A stretch of DNA of 64,000 bases from Adiantum capillus-veneris. Taxonomy: Eukaryota; Streptophyta; Polypodiopsida; Polypodiales; Pteridaceae. The position numbers and the translations under genes were made by a program. Shown here in pieces: positions 30,648 to 44,819 of this stretch; the stretch's first letter is position 1; every line of letters starts with the position of its first letter. The notes beneath the pieces are model-generated. The model had not been told where the DNA came from and did not search any database. It saw only the letters and a program-made list of their open reading frames with translations. Location: assembly GCA_014529385.2 (NCBI GenBank), contig CM043955.1, positions 142,836,140 to 142,900,139 of the forward strand, given 5' to 3'.

Positions 30648-31221
30648 TTGCGGACGGGCTTAGCCGCAAAGATTTCCTTAGTGCTATCTCTATACCCAAT
30701 AATCCTATATGGGAGAAAATCAAGGAAGTAGCCTTGAAAGACCCAGATTATCAGCAGTTATCTTGGCAGATTTAACAAGGCATAACACCTGAAGCAAAGA
30801 TCATATCATTAAAGGATTACTCTGTTCAAGAGGGATGTCTTTATTTTCAACAAAGGCTTTGTGTACCTAAGGACCCAACATGATGTCTTCCATGTTTTAA
30901 TTCCTGTGGGATTGATTATCAACATACTTTTGCAATAGTGGACTTTGGAATGAAACTCAATTATGAAATCATCATGTTATTCTACTAAAACACTATGTTG
31001 CTAACCCCGATCAAATTTTGGATACCGAACAAATATTTGTTCCAACTCAAGGAGTCCTTGAACTTCAACCTGACTATATTGTAGAAACTCAAGAGAGAAA
31101 ACTTAGGAATAGAAGCATCATCGAGCACCTTTTCAAATGGAAAAATTTCCTTGAAGAAGATGCAACATGGGAAGATGAAATAACTCTCCTTAAAGATCAT
31201 CCGGACATACCTTTGAGATGA
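30640..31221 (+). pseudogene. Element B integrase remnant and chromodomain
   Basis: 30650-30890 includes GCLYFQQRLCVP, the run-in to the integrase zinc finger. The DDE core is missing. At 31018-31221 the frame reads PDQILDTEQIF.., then RSIIEHLFKWKNFLEEDATWED, the chromodomain signature (KWK.L...ATWE) that defines chromoviruses and targets heterochromatin. Confidence 0.85.
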
Positions 31222-31240
31222 GGACATCTCAATTTTTCAA

Positions 31241-31251
31241 GTTGGGGAGAA
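31241..31251 (+). promoter_or_regulatory. Element B polypurine tract
   Basis: GTTGGGGAGAA directly precedes the LTR start TGTAAGGTC. Confidence 0.85.
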
Positions 31252-33343
31252 TGTAAGGTCTCTTCCACCCTTGGAAAGGGGATTCCCATGTAATGGAATA
31301 TAGTATCAGGCCATTTTGGTCATAGACAAAAAGTTACTATTTTTGGCAGTTTTTCTAGCTTTGATGAGCCAATGTTAAATATATTATTGTTTGTAAGATT
31401 TTCAAAAAAAAATTTTACTTGTTTATCATTTTCGTCCAACAATAGAAACTTTTGAGGTGCTTACACCCACCTAGACACGACCGTCTCGTCTAAATTTATC
31501 CCGTCCTGAATTTCCATAAAAATAGTTGTTTGTCTCGAAAAGTACTAAACATAGCAGGTGTGTGCATCTGACACCTTAGTCTGTCATTCTCAAGCTCGTC
31601 TTTTAATAGCAAGTTTCATAATTGAATTTTTACAAGCCAAGCTCACTTTAGACAATTAAATTTCATCCTAATGTTAATAAATTAAATCCTAAACCTAAGG
31701 TATGCATATGTATGCATGTGCATGAGCATGTATGTGCATGTGTATGTACGGGTATGTGTATGTATGACCATAAATGACCCATGGACATAGCCCATCTCTT
31801 ATGGTATGTTGACACTAAGCATGGGTAAGTACATGAGGTGTATCACTCAATTGGGAAAAAGGGGACACCTCTAGTGGTAAGTGAGAGGCTTGTGACACCT
31901 CTAATCCTTCATTTGGCAAGAGGGGGCGAGCACGGGAGGTATGGGCATGCCTTGGACCTCCAAACCCCTATATAAAATCCATTTACACTCAATTTTAGAC
32001 ACACTTGAGCACACTTGGGAGAAGGGAGCTTTGCTGCTGTGGCATTTAACTTGGCAAAGCTTTGAGAGATCAATATCTCCAAACACATTGGTTCTTACAC
32101 ATTTTCAAGTTATTTAGAGACAAGATGGCCCCAAAAAGGACCCGTGTTAGCGAGAATCACAATGATGAGGCTGGCACTAGCCGAGAAGCTGATAAAGGAA
32201 AAAGAATTGCCTTGGAGGATGTGCCACCAAACTCGCTAGGCAATGGTCCTACATCAGACAAGGTGGGAATTAATTTTGTTAAGTATTTGCATTCATTGCA
32301 TAGACGATAGAGTAGAAAAAGGGAAAACAATCTCTATGGATCATAAAACCATCACAAATTACGGCATATGTTTTATATAATTTTCTTTGAAGGGTGAAAG
32401 ATTGTTTGGAAAGTAATCTGTTTGCTCGTAGGAAAGAAATGTTGCCTAGTAGAGAACTCTTGAACCTTCTTCATTAAAATATCCTATACTGATATAGTCA
32501 AAACTCCCTTTGATATCCAGGGAGGAGAGCTTAACGGAGTGAACGCTAAAGCAGTGCATATGGTTGCACACATCTTGCGGGTTGGTGCCCAGAATGAAAG
32601 ATAGTACTTGCGGGTTGTTGCCCAGATTGCACGTTAGTCATTGCGGGTTGGTGCCCAGATTGCAGGACAATTTAGTTGTATGGGAAACTAAAGACACCGA
32701 GATCAATAAACTTTCTCCAAAAGGAGTGAACTCTTGGGGTTGGGATATTTTAATGAAGAAGGATCGTATGTTGTTTTTCTTCTAGAAGGATTGTCTTGGT
32801 GTCGATTTGAAATTGGTTGAAGGGTTGTCTTAATGAAGTTGTGATGGAAACCGAAAAAAGGAACTTTGTGTATGAACAATCATGTGGTAGTAATTAGAAA
32901 ACAAGTAGAATAAAGTGTGAGTGTGGGGGTGGAAAGTGGGGACTGGCTCAGGTTGCCAATCAAGGATGGGTGGTCTCGATTAGTCGAGAAACTCTCCTCT
33001 CCCTCTTGTAAAAGAGCGAATTAGAGACTCATTGTACCAAGAGTCAAGAATTCCAATTGTACGTGCCTCTGAAAGTTATGGAGAAAAAGGCAATTGGGGT
33101 TTCTCTCTCTCAGAAGGTGAGAATTAGGAACGTCATAGTATTGTAACAGTTCACGCTTTCCCTGCGAGATAGTGCTAGGAATCCTTTTTAATGGTTCGGA
33201 CTCAAGTTACTCGTTGACGAGAGCCTGTCCATTAGAATCTTGTCTATATTGACTATGTTTTCTCAATTGAATAGAGGCTAGTGACCTGTCACCTAGGTGC
33301 CCTCCTGTTGCCAAAAGGTTATGGTATCAAGGAGGGGACCTCA
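31252..33343 (+). repeat. Element B right LTR (2092 bp)
   Basis: Begins TGTAAGGTCTC and ends GGGGACCTCA. A TATA box (TATATAAAA) is at 31969-31977, in the U3 the left LTR lacks. Carries the small ORF (from 32122) and the 33-bp tandem units (32573-32675). 31680-31760 is rich in GTATGT/GCATGT repeats. Confidence 0.88.
32122..32310 (+). CDS. Small ORF in element B right LTR
   Basis: Counterpart of 27074-27259, starting MAPKRTRVSE and ending VKYLHSLHRR; about 145 bp downstream of the TATA box. Same comments apply. Confidence 0.35.
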   Translation, partial: KMAPKRTRVSENHNDEAGTSREADKGKRIALEDVPPNSLGNGPTSDKVGINFVKYLHSLHRR

Positions 33344-33349
33344 TAGTAT

Positions 33350-34283
33350 GTAGGTAAAGGTGGTGTGTGGTGCCATGCTAGTGGCCTTGCTGATGAAATT
33401 GGCGGTAGAATGTGCCCTGGTGGTGCAGCTGGTGTAGAGTTTTGCCAGAAGAGATACGCGCCAACTGGTGTTTTTTGGGCCTAGACAAGGTTGAGAAGGT
33501 AGTACATATCATGTGGAGCTAAAAGGATTTGGTGGCTCTTCAATCAAATTCTCCGATAGCAAGATATGGCAAGGTGAAGTCGGATGAAAATGCTAAAGAG
33601 GCAGTGCTCGATGGTTTTTTTTATTTTTGGGCTCTGGATTGGTGGACACGGAATGAAATAAGTGGCAAGGAATGGAGGGTTTGACATTAGCAATATGGAG
33701 ATTTGGTCGGATTTCATGAGTCGGGAATCAAGTCACTCAGCAGGGAGTGGACCGAGTACAAAGTTTCACGTAGTAAAAGGGTTTTTTTTTAAATGTTTGA
33801 GGGTTATGAGGGGTCAATTGAAGCACGTAGTGCCACATGGAAATAGGGAATAAACCCAGATGTTGGGCGAAGAGCCCCATGGAAGGGTATTTGTAATGGA
33901 CCAAGGCCATTTTGCATTGTGTGAAGTGGGAGAGAGACGCCCCCCTTACAACTTGGCTATGGCGGTGTCTTGCAAGTGCTACTTGCACGGTGTTCATCAA
34001 CTCGAGTGGGCGGAACGGTGGCCAAGGCAAGTTCAGTGGCAAGGGAAATTTCATGTGCAAAGGAGCATTCATGTGCAAAGAAAAGGAGAGGTGGGCTTCC
34101 AAGAGAGGTTTAAAGTGGCAATTCTAGAGGCCATCCAAAGCGATCAAAGGAATCGAGCCCGTCAAAAAAAGGGTTCCCACGATGGAGAGAGAAAAGGAAA
34201 ATAAAAATTCCATGGGACACTAGCAATGTTTCTAGTACCCCCCCTCAAGAACGTAGATCAGATGAAAGGCAAATGCGGTGAGG
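33350..34283 (+). repeat. Degraded retroelement sequence (family X/Y copy)
   Basis: Matches 24390-24570 and, loosely, 25100-25340. ORFs at 33662-33853 and 33860-34204 have no recognisable domain and differ from the other copy. No gene supported. Confidence 0.4.
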
Positions 34284-34735
34284 CATTAGGGAAAATTTGG
34301 ACTCACAAAGGGGCCCTATAAGGAGTTTGACTTCCTCTCTTATGTCTAAAATGGGCGTGCGATAGAATTTTAGCAAATCAAATCTAAATTTGGTGCCAAA
34401 ACTTGACAGTTAGAATCCTCTTCACTCTCTTTCTAATGATATATAGCACACCACGAGATTCCTCATATTTTGAAAGATTCTATTTTTTATTCTCTAGATT
34501 CTAGACGGAGTTGTCACATCATAAGAGAATAAAAGAGAGACTCTTTCAAAATATGTGGAATCTCATGGTGTGCTATATATCAATAGAAAGAGCTTGAAGA
34601 GTAGATTCTAACTGTCAAATCTCCGCCAAGTTTAGAGTTGGTTTGCAAAAATTTTACCGCACGCCCATTTTGGACATGACAGGGGAAGTCAAACTCTTTA
34701 TAAGACCCCTTTGTGAGTCCAAATTTTCCCTAATG
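34284..34735. mobile_element. Foldback MITE (452 bp) sharing termini with element T
   Basis: The ends are CATTAGGGAAAATTTGGACT followed by CACAAAGGGG on both strands. The inverted repeat extends inward for about 215 bp per arm at high identity, so the whole element is a long hairpin with a short loop. Flanks CGGTGAGG and CGGTCTGG match at 6 of 8 positions, a plausible aged 8-bp target duplication. The terminal 20 bases differ from those of element T (54870 and 62744) at only two positions. No coding capacity. Confidence 0.88.
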
Positions 34736-35131
34736 CGGTCTGGGACGGGCAACAAGAAAGGCGACCTCTAAACACCCCTCAAAGCTCTCATGCTGCTCAA
34801 TTGGGGCTGGGGCAACCACAAGCAAGAAACAACAACAACAAACCCACAATCAAACAAATGAAGGGGCACCACCTAGTTATGATATGTGAACTAGGACGCA
34901 AGAGATATTTTGTCACACCAAAGAAGATGTGCCACAAAACACACACAAGAAATCTCACACCAAGAGACACAGCAAATGGAGCAGAGAGAGATAGAGAAAA
35001 GGAAAGAGAGAGAGAGGAATGGAACTTGCGTAATACCTTGCTTGTGACTTGCAAATGGAGATGGTTCATTATGATTCTATCGTAGAGCTTGTGTAAAACT
35101 AACTCATGCTTAGTAAATGCTAAACATTGCC

Positions 35132-35167
<36 letters not shown>
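35132..35167. repeat. (AC)n microsatellite
   Basis: About 18 AC units. Confidence 0.95.
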
Positions 35168-35170
<3 letters not shown>

Positions 35171-35777
35171 TCTTTTAGGGTGTGGGAGACCTCTCACCAC
35201 AATACCCTCTTACAATGGACACAAAATTGGCAATCAAAACACACTAAAACACTTTCTAAAACAAGATCAAATGATAGAAACTTAAAATACACAAGTCACC
35301 TTGAATTCACCAAACCGTATTGTACAAGTGGAAGGACGAAGATTTGAACGTCGAATCACGCCTTTGATGCACCAAACCTCAATTTATTGATGATAAAGGA
35401 ACATATACAACAATGGTTTTGAGATTTTTGAACTCACACTCTCTCACTTGCAATGTGTAGCTTGAAAGCTTCTCTCACACCAAAAGTTAATCTTACAAAG
35501 TGGTTGCTACACCTAAGTCTTTCCTTATGCATAGAGTGTTGGGGTGCTATGTGAGATATTGGAGATTGTTTTACAAGAAGCATAGGGACCTATTTATAGG
35601 TTGGAAACCCCTCATTAAGATTATTGGAAATCCTAATTTACAAGCTAACAAATCAAGATTATGATTTTTTTAAAATATCAAAACATTGCAAGCCTTCTTT
35701 TTCTGCTTGAGTCATGGATGTGGGGCTCAAAAGAGAGCATTATTGATGGTAGATAAGGTGAAAATAGAGTTTTAAGG

Positions 35778-35782
<5 letters not shown>

Positions 35783-35836
<54 letters not shown>

Positions 35837-35850
35837 TAGAGAGAGAGAGA
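35783..35850. repeat. (GA)n microsatellite
   Basis: About 34 GA units with one interruption (GGGATA near 35833). Confidence 0.95.
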
Positions 35851-36065
35851 GTTACTATGCACATGTCTTGAGGTGATGTGTCTTTTATGGTTAGGTCAAT
35901 GGCTATTTTGTGTTAGTATGTTAGTGATTAGCGTTAGTAATCACTAGAAAGTTAATGATATATTTACAATGGGTAGAATAAGGTGGATGGTTGAATGAAG
36001 TGATAAAATCCTTGGGATAGTGAAACTTGAAGAATTTTTGGACTTACTTGTGTAGGTTCTATAAA

Positions 36066-37429
36066 TGACTATCGATCTTCTTCTTCTTCTTCTCTTCTTT
36101 ATGCCACCGCCTTCAAGGTTGATTATCGCGATCAAAATGGAAATTTGGTTGATGGGATCTCTCAATTTTCAGAGGTTAAGCATGGTTTACATGCTAAATT
36201 TTATGTATATAGAGAAGGGGTAAGATGGAATTGTACTTTGGAAGTAATAGAGAGAGGCATAGAGATGGTGTATGTACATGTAGAGCTCATACGAGAGCTA
36301 TGTAAGTAAGAGAGGAGATTAATGGTGAAGAAGGTGAGAGAAACCATGGAAGGTGGAGGTTTGAGTGAAGGATCGAGTTGAATGAGTGTGTGTGTAGAAG
36401 TGTGGAAGGAGGTGAGAGAAGACTATGGGCTACTTTTGAGAAAAGTGGGTAAACTGGGGTCCACTCAAAAATTCATACCTCACCTGTGATAGCTCCAAAA
36501 AATATCAAAATGTTTGAGGTGATTATTCAGCTCTTGGTCCACATTTTATCTCTTAACTACCACTTCAAATTCGGAGTGGAGATGGATATAAAAAATCCCA
36601 CCATAATGCCTATGTTTCTTCACAAAAAATTCTTCAATGGCCCCCCTTTTGTTGAATTTGCATATGGCTCCAAAGGTGAGCCCCTCCTTGCATCAGAGCA
36701 TGACTGAATTGATTCTTAGGGGCTTAAAAATATTCATGGGTGGATTATGCATAAATATAATATATGGATATGATGGAAAAAGACAGGCTAGTATATATAA
36801 ACAATTCATGGAATCCAGAAGAAATATATGAAAGTATAGGGACTCAAATGAGGAGGGCCCTCATTTGTTTTTATTGATGTATATTTATTTACAAGAGGTA
36901 AAAAATAATACCTGTAGGAAATAGGAATTTAGTGAAAGGCAATGACTGATGGTGAAAGGTATTTTTGAGGGTTTTTTCCTAGGAGTGGATTCACACCAAA
37001 GTTAAGAGAAGCTTGCATTAAAATATTTCTATATGGAATAAAGAGTATGAAAAATGGTAAGAAAAATTGTGGAAATGGTGAGTCGATGTATATAGCATAC
37101 ATAGGCAAATAACGCACACCAAGGTAGAAATATTTAAATAAATATCAAAATATTTATAAAAATTCCTTATATTTAGACCCTATATACAATGAAATATTTA
37201 CACACAAATGGGCCATAATATGTTTTTGTTTTTGTTTTTGTTTATTTATTTGACTCAACTAGCCCAGTGACTAGTTTGCTGAGGGTTTTAAGAAGATATG
37301 GGAAAAGTCCCCTAACTCACACACGCCTATGTACAATGAAATGGTGAGGATAACCACAGTGTTTGAGTAATTTGATAAGGTGAGGGTATCTCACTATGGC
37401 ATATTTGAATAGCCAAAAAATGGCTATCA
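36066..37429 (-). repeat. Element J 3' LTR (1364 bp)
   Basis: Matches 39379-40834 throughout. The GT run here is only five units (near 36388), and TTC-rich repeats are at 36073-36095. Confidence 0.8.
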
Positions 37430-37444
37430 TTAGGCCCCCCCCTA
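37430..37444 (-). promoter_or_regulatory. Element J polypurine tract
   Basis: On the minus strand TAGGGGGGGGCCTAA abuts the LTR start TGATAGCC. Confidence 0.75.
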
Positions 37445-37629
37445 GATAATGGTACATTCATGTACCATTTATTGGATCACACAACATGTAGATCATGTAA
37501 CGTCTATCTTTGTCTACTTTCATCTTTACTGAAGGACCTTTGTTGTATGACTAGAAAACCTTGTGAGCTGTGAAAGGTTCTCAAAGCCAATAGCCTGATG
37601 TAATCAAGTGGTTGAGTAAACCCCATCCA

Positions 37630-39370
37630 TTAAAAAAGTTTCCATAAGCACCCCCCAGGATCAAAGATCTTTAAGTTTCTCTTGCAATGATAAATGTGTG
37701 ATATGGAATCACTTATTACTGAATTTGGTTGAAGAAACTTGTAGCTCTTATTGTTATTCATTACTCCTTCCACCACTATGAATGTGATATAAAAGATAGT
37801 TTGCTCTTTCTCATGTGTAAAGTTGATGTATATGCTACAATCTTCAAGAGCTTCTATGAGCATATCTCTGAATTATTGCCTATAAAAGTCATTTAACTTG
37901 GGTAGGCTCATCGATTCAGAAACTCCATGACCTTCATAATTTAGAAGAGCTTGATTCATGCGTTGAATTGGTGTAAAAAGGTGTTGCAAAAAGTTTATCA
38001 CATAAGTAGACAATAGACCAAGGTTTCTATTGCTTCCAACACCTTGGAAGAGAATAGATCTTGGTAAGTACCTAGGCAAGATCCACATGTAGCAATCTGC
38101 AAGTCTTTCATCTACAAAGAAGACCAAAAGCATCACCAAGTGTTCATGTTCTCCAAAACTTAAGAGGATATGATGCCTAGGATGAAAGGCATACATAAAG
38201 AGAAAAGAGGTTGACTCTGAAGAGGTGAAGCCCAATGTGAAGTTGATTGAGGCTTCAAAATCTTGGAGTTTCTTGCTAGGAGACTTTCCCATGAATGAAA
38301 AGCCACCCACTAATACACCATTGGAGAGAATTATACCCTTTTGATAGTTTCCTTTTATGATCTTATTTTTTAATACTCTCCCATGTTCTTCATCCCCTTC
38401 TAAGTCCTCCCCCCCCCGGCAAGGTTGGAACTCCTCACATTGTACCACCTCAAAGGTTGATGGATTACTTTTTGATTTTTTGAAAACTTTGGCTTCTTGC
38501 ATGATAGATTCGTCCATGCTTAACATACATGGGTCATACCAATGCCTTTCAATATCCTCAAACACTTCTTAAAGATTATCCTCACATGGATTCAACTCAC
38601 ACTCTTCTACTTTGTTTTGAAGTTGGCATTCCATGTACACAGTCATCTCTTTATGATCAATGTGGTATATGATCTCCGCAGTTATGATTTCATCTTCTTC
38701 TTCACTCTCTTCTTTTAGACAAGAAACACTCTGAGAACATTCCATAGGATCAAGGTTACCTTCAATGTCTTCATTCTCCGTAGAGTCATGTTGCACAAAA
38801 GCTTCCTCTGCTAGGACTAAAAACTGATCCTCTGCAAAAAGGTTGGATGTATCCATTATTGAACCATCATCAATGCCACTTGAGATATCTTGTGTTGATT
38901 TTTGCATGCTTGTGATAAAGGTAGAAGAAAGAGATGCTACATTTGAATCTCGACCACACACTTTAGCACTTGAATAATCAATCGGCATGTAAATATCATG
39001 TTCAACATTTTTCGGAGTAGACGGAGAGAAGTATGGAAAAGGGGTCGATTCCTTAATTGAAACACTTTCTTGATGGTTGGTTCTTCCAGCATGATGGAAA
39101 CTATTTTTGATGTAGAAGTACTTGTGAAACTTCCTTAGGGCACTAGTGACAGCTTCTTCAAAGGTAGAGAGGGTCCACTACAAGTAACCTTAGTCTTTAG
39201 AAAAGGAGACAAACCCGAAATAAATTGATCCATTTTTACATAATCTAGAAATGTAGAACTAAATCCACATCCTGTCCACGAGAAAAATCATCCTCATAAG
39301 CATAGTAATCTTCACCATGTTGTTGAAGTCTCCTGAATGAAGCCCATAATTTCTCCATTTTTGGAAAGGT
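37630..39370 (-). pseudogene. Element J gag-like protein (broken)
   Basis: Minus strand. Near 39350 it begins MEKLWASFRRLQQHGEDYYAYEDDFSRGQ; around 39190-39235 it reads KMDQFISGLSPFLKTKVTC, the 'F..GL.P.L...V' pattern of retroviral gag. An acidic stretch follows at 38569-38988 (139 codons) and a further 230-codon frame at 37873-38565, then 37630-37863. The frames are joined by stops and shifts. No zinc knuckle, protease or pol motif is visible. Assignment to gag is by pattern and position. Confidence 0.5.
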
Positions 39371-39378
39371 TCTCAAAA

Positions 39379-40834
<1,456 letters not shown>

Positions 40835-41730
40835 GCAGTTCCCCCTCGATCTAAATTTCCAAGTTGAGCTACAAAATGGACCAATGAGAGTGCACTTGAC
40901 AAAAATGAAAGGAGGCCCTCTATAAAGACCATTTTTTGAACATTTTTAATGCTTTTTGTCTAGAGTCCTTGAGGTGTTTGAGTTTGTGTCTGCAAAGAGG
41001 GGCTTTTAGACATAAGTGTGTGCTTGTCAAGCCCAAGTAGAGTGAGCTTGGTGTATGCTTTTTTCCAAGGGGATTTTTGCCTACCGTTTGCTAGAGAGAC
41101 ATGGTCATTGTGTGAGCTTTTTGAGGGGCTTCTTTGGCAGAGATGTTTGCCTGCAAAGCACAAATGGTGTGTATTTCTTACCGAGAGACCATGTGGGTAC
41201 ACCGTTTGTTGTAGACGAGTTGTACATAGTGTTTTTGAGCATGGTGAATTTTTTTGAGGGCCCTTTTCGGTAGAGATGTGTGCGTGCAAAGAAAAAGTGG
41301 TGTGTGTTTCTTGTCAGGAGACCATGTGGGTGCATTATTTGTTGTAGAGGAATTGTACATGGTGTTTTTGAGCATGGTGAAGCTTCCATAGCTGTTTCTC
41401 GAGCATTGTTTCCCCTACCCCCTTTTCTACTTCTTCTACTTTTGTGTTGGTGGTGGTGTGAATGAGAAAGTGTGCTCCCAGACCGTTTTTGTGTGTGGAA
41501 TGGAACTAAGAGAGTGGTTATATTTGTAGCAAGCTGTGAAATGCATGGGTACATGATCTTGGTACACATGTTTGTGTGTTGTTGTATGTGCAAGCGGTGG
41601 TTTGCTAGTGGGATTATGCTTTTTGAAGGAGTTTTTTGAGAGGATAGGGATGCTATGAATGTCCTAAGGTATAGAGAGGCCGTGTGGTGTGTGTTGGATA
41701 TGTTTCCCCATTCCCCCTCTCCAATGTGTA
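40835..41730 (+). repeat. Family X retroelement tract with ~133-bp tandem duplication
   Basis: 41400-41730 matches the LTR-like block at 25690-26105. Upstream, two tandem copies (41116-41248 and 41249-41389) share AGAGATGT.TGC.TGCAAAG, GGTGTGT.TTTCTT and GAGCATGGTGAA. No gene. Confidence 0.55.
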
Positions 41731-41879
41731 TATTTGATATTTTTTAGTTTTTCGCTTAATCAATTGGTTATCTTCTTAAATGCTAAGTACGTGTTACAAA
41801 ATATTGAGTTTAATTTTTGTATATAGAATTCTTATAATCATGTCTATGTGATAGGTTCCAAATTATGATGTTGAAAATG

Positions 41880-43240
41880 ATGTGCATCGACATTCTCATG
41901 GCATCTCATGTATGTCAATTGAGTGCATAAAACTCATTTGAAAGAGTGATCCAGGCAACTATGAGATACTTAAGGAACTATATGGTTTGCATTTTATAAA
42001 AAAGAATGATGTTTTTTATGATGATGATGGAATGGATGATTTTATTCATGATTGGTATGAAGAAAGTGAAGCGTGTTATAGCAAAAGTTTCCTTAGAGCG
42101 GAAGCACATGAGAAAATCTACAACGGTGCAAATTTGTCACGGTTATTATGAGCCTCCAAAATTGTTATGCGTAGAATAATGCATCCATTTTGGCACTAGT
42201 AAATTAAATTCCTTCTCTGTTGTCAATGCTTATTGCATTATTTTTTGATGTTTTAATACTTAATCTGTATGTGATGTTTGTTTTAAAATGATATTGAGAA
42301 AGCTTGGACTCAAATACAAGACCATATAAGCATGTTCCAACGATTTTATTTTGTATAAAGACAAATACAAAAAATAAAAAGGCATGTCCAAAATGTAAAA
42401 CATCTGGTTATAAAGATACAAGAGGACAAAACCCTCATAAGATGCTTTGATATTTTTCATTGGCACCCCATGTACAATACATATTGTGAACCCGAGATTT
42501 TGCAAGTCTTATGGACAGGCTAGCAAAGAATGCAAGTACAGATAGAATTATGAGAGTTCCATTGGATCACCTTGCTTTCAAACATATCAATACAAAATGA
42601 CATGAGTTTGAAACAAACCCACGGCACATTAAGATGGGGGTTGGCTTTGATGGTGTGAGTCCATTCTCCATGCACTCAAGTAAATGGTCTACTTGGCCAA
42701 TAGTTCTAGTTAACTACAATCTGTCACCCTTTATTTGCTTTACAAAAGAGCATTTACTTTTGTCTCTCATAATTCTAAGAAAACGTCAAATTAAACGTAT
42801 ACTTGGCACCTCTAATTGACAATCTCCAAGAGTTGTGAAGAGGCATATGTGCTTGATATGTCAAAACCTGAAAGGAGATTAGTTCAAGAAATTTTAGCAT
42901 GGACTACACGTGACTTTTGCGGCTACGGATTCTGTGCTGATACCAATTTGTGTTTAAGTAATACATGCAAATACTTTTCATTTTATTCTATTTTTTATTA
43001 TGATATTAAATATTTTACTATGGATGTAGGGTGCTCAATCAAAGTTTTTAAAGCTTGTCCCTGTGGTGAATGGTTGAAATCTACATATACTAAGAATCTC
43101 AATAAAAATATATACCTTCGACACAAACAATTCTTACCGAAAGATCATTTGTTACGCCAAAGCACACAAACTAGACATTTCAATGGAAAGGTTGAGAATG
43201 GAGGATGTCTAAAATGGATGACACTTGTAAATATGTAGCT
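41880..43240 (+). pseudogene. CACTA transposase TNP2 remnant, N-terminal region
   Basis: Near 42590 it reads TWHEFETNPRHIKMGVGFDGVSPF, with SKWSTWPIVLVNYNLSPF following (42634-42819), the Transposase_21 (PF02992) signature found as 'R.G.A.DGFNPF..YS.WPV.L..YNLPP'. After an AT-rich gap, 43060-43240 gives YLRHKQFLPKDHLLRQ and FNGKVENG, the 'H R.FLP..H..R....FNG..E' motif. Frames are broken and coding is patchy. Earlier codons near 41990-42090 (acidic DDDGMDDF) fit the transposase N-terminus. Confidence 0.75.
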
Positions 43241-43315
43241 AAATTGGATCAAAGGGCCCATATTTTATATAGAGTAATAGCTTACAAGCGACGAAGATGA
43301 TGATCGATATCGAAT

Positions 43316-44554
43316 ATGAACCTCTCTAACTCCCTCTATCTCTGTATGGTTTCCTTTGGAGTATTGGAAGGATCTGAAGATTTCTCTCATCTTCTTTATC
43401 ATATGCAAGATGATATGCATATCTTAACAAATGTAGACCACTCTTTGTGGAAACATCTTATTGGTTTGAAGGACATGGAAGCAACTGGAAACAGCTTAAG
43501 AGCTCAAAATTACAAACACAACTTCTAGCCCCATGTTGATGAAGAGAAGGGTTGAGAAGAATATGCTCGTGCACCATGGTGCTTACCTCCAAAGAGATTG
43601 ACATGATTAATCAAAGAATACAATCTATCCACACACCCACGAGACATGATGCCTCATTGAAGAATATATTCATTGTGGATGACACGAGTCTTTGGAGCTT
43701 GAAGACACATGATTGGCTTAATCTAATCAAGGTAAAGAATTTATTTTTTGTATGGTAACAACTTCTTCCTCCAACCAAGAGATACTAATTTGATTATAAA
43801 TCAATACATGTACATGTTCTCCCCCTTATTACTGATGGTTTCTTAACAATTGATATCTGAGATGTTATCTATCCTTTAAGGATGCTATAAAGGTATTTGT
43901 ATACATTACGGATGTTTACATATGTACTTTTAATAAAAGTTTCATACATTATTCTTGTATTTTTTTTATAGATGGATCTTGTCTAAGGAGATTGATACAA
44001 GGTCAATACCACAAAAGAAAAAGGAATGCATTGAGATCCTTTGTTTGGCAGAGAAAGTGTTACCAATTTCCTTTTTCAATATCCAAGTTCACACACTCAT
44101 TCATCTTATGGATGAGATGGAATTTACAGGTGTTATTAGCACTCGTTGGATCTTTTGTACTGAGAGATGTATGGGAGTTTTAAAGGGGCTTGTTTGCCAA
44201 AGAGCATGGCCAAAGGGTTCAATGGTAGAGGGATGGGTTCTTGGAGAGTGCATGTTTTACCTTTTGGAGTACCTTGAGCTTGTTGAAATAGCTGCTCCTT
44301 GTAGATGGACAATAAAAGAGTCTCCTAAATTGTCAAATGAGGTGCTATGTGGAAAGGGCATTCCTTGCAAGCTCACTATAGCAGAACACTTGAACATACC
44401 CACGTTTGTTATTTACAACTCACAATGTATGGAAAAATTTGTCAAAGAGTATCAGGAAGTTTGCAATCCACAAAGAAGCCAAAAGCTAGCAATCAAGTTA
44501 TCTAAACGTATCAAAGATGGAAATTTGGAGGGAGGAGACATCACTGATGAGTAA
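43316..44554 (+). pseudogene. CACTA transposase TNP2 remnant, DUF4218 region
   Basis: 43380-43560 includes MQDDMHILTNVDHSLWKHLIGL, the 'MH..KN' block. 43560-43740 has LTSKEIDMINQRIQSIHTP and SLWSLKTHDWLN. An AT-rich break (43760-43970) may be an intron or insertion. 43973-44554 encodes the DUF4218 end: LIHLMDEMEFTGVISTRWIFCTERCMGVLKGLVCQRAWPKGSM, with the Trp that is a stop in the first CACTA fragment. It continues to a TAA at 44552. Confidence 0.78.
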
Positions 44555-44819
44555 AGAGATATTGGATTTGGGTGTGATACATAATTCTTCTATGAATGTA
44601 TATTTACAAAGTTTTTTGAATTTCTCTATGAATCTATAATACAAAGTTTTTTGATTTTATAATATTCTTACTTAAAGTTTATGTACTTGGCTCCCGGCTT
44701 GGCTCTTTACTTTTAGGTATCCACTCATAGAAACATGTATGCCTATGCAAAACACCTTTGAGTGAACAGAATTGATCAACTATGCGTGACTCAAGGTTCT
44801 TGCATTGTTTTATCTTTTA

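Larger units (their letters stand above)
26899..33343 (+). mobile_element. Element B: deleted chromovirus (Ty3/gypsy with chromodomain)
   Basis: Two long direct repeats surround gag, RT, RNase H, integrase zinc region and chromodomain fragments. Primer site (tRNA-iMet) and polypurine tract are in place. The left LTR lacks its U3 and starts near the TATA box. Internal deletions removed nucleocapsid-protease-early RT, and most of integrase. No target duplication can be tested because the left end is missing. Confidence 0.85.
34744..36065. other. Non-genic stretch with microsatellites
   Basis: No gene seen. Holds an (AC)n run and a (GA)n run listed separately. Confidence 0.65.
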
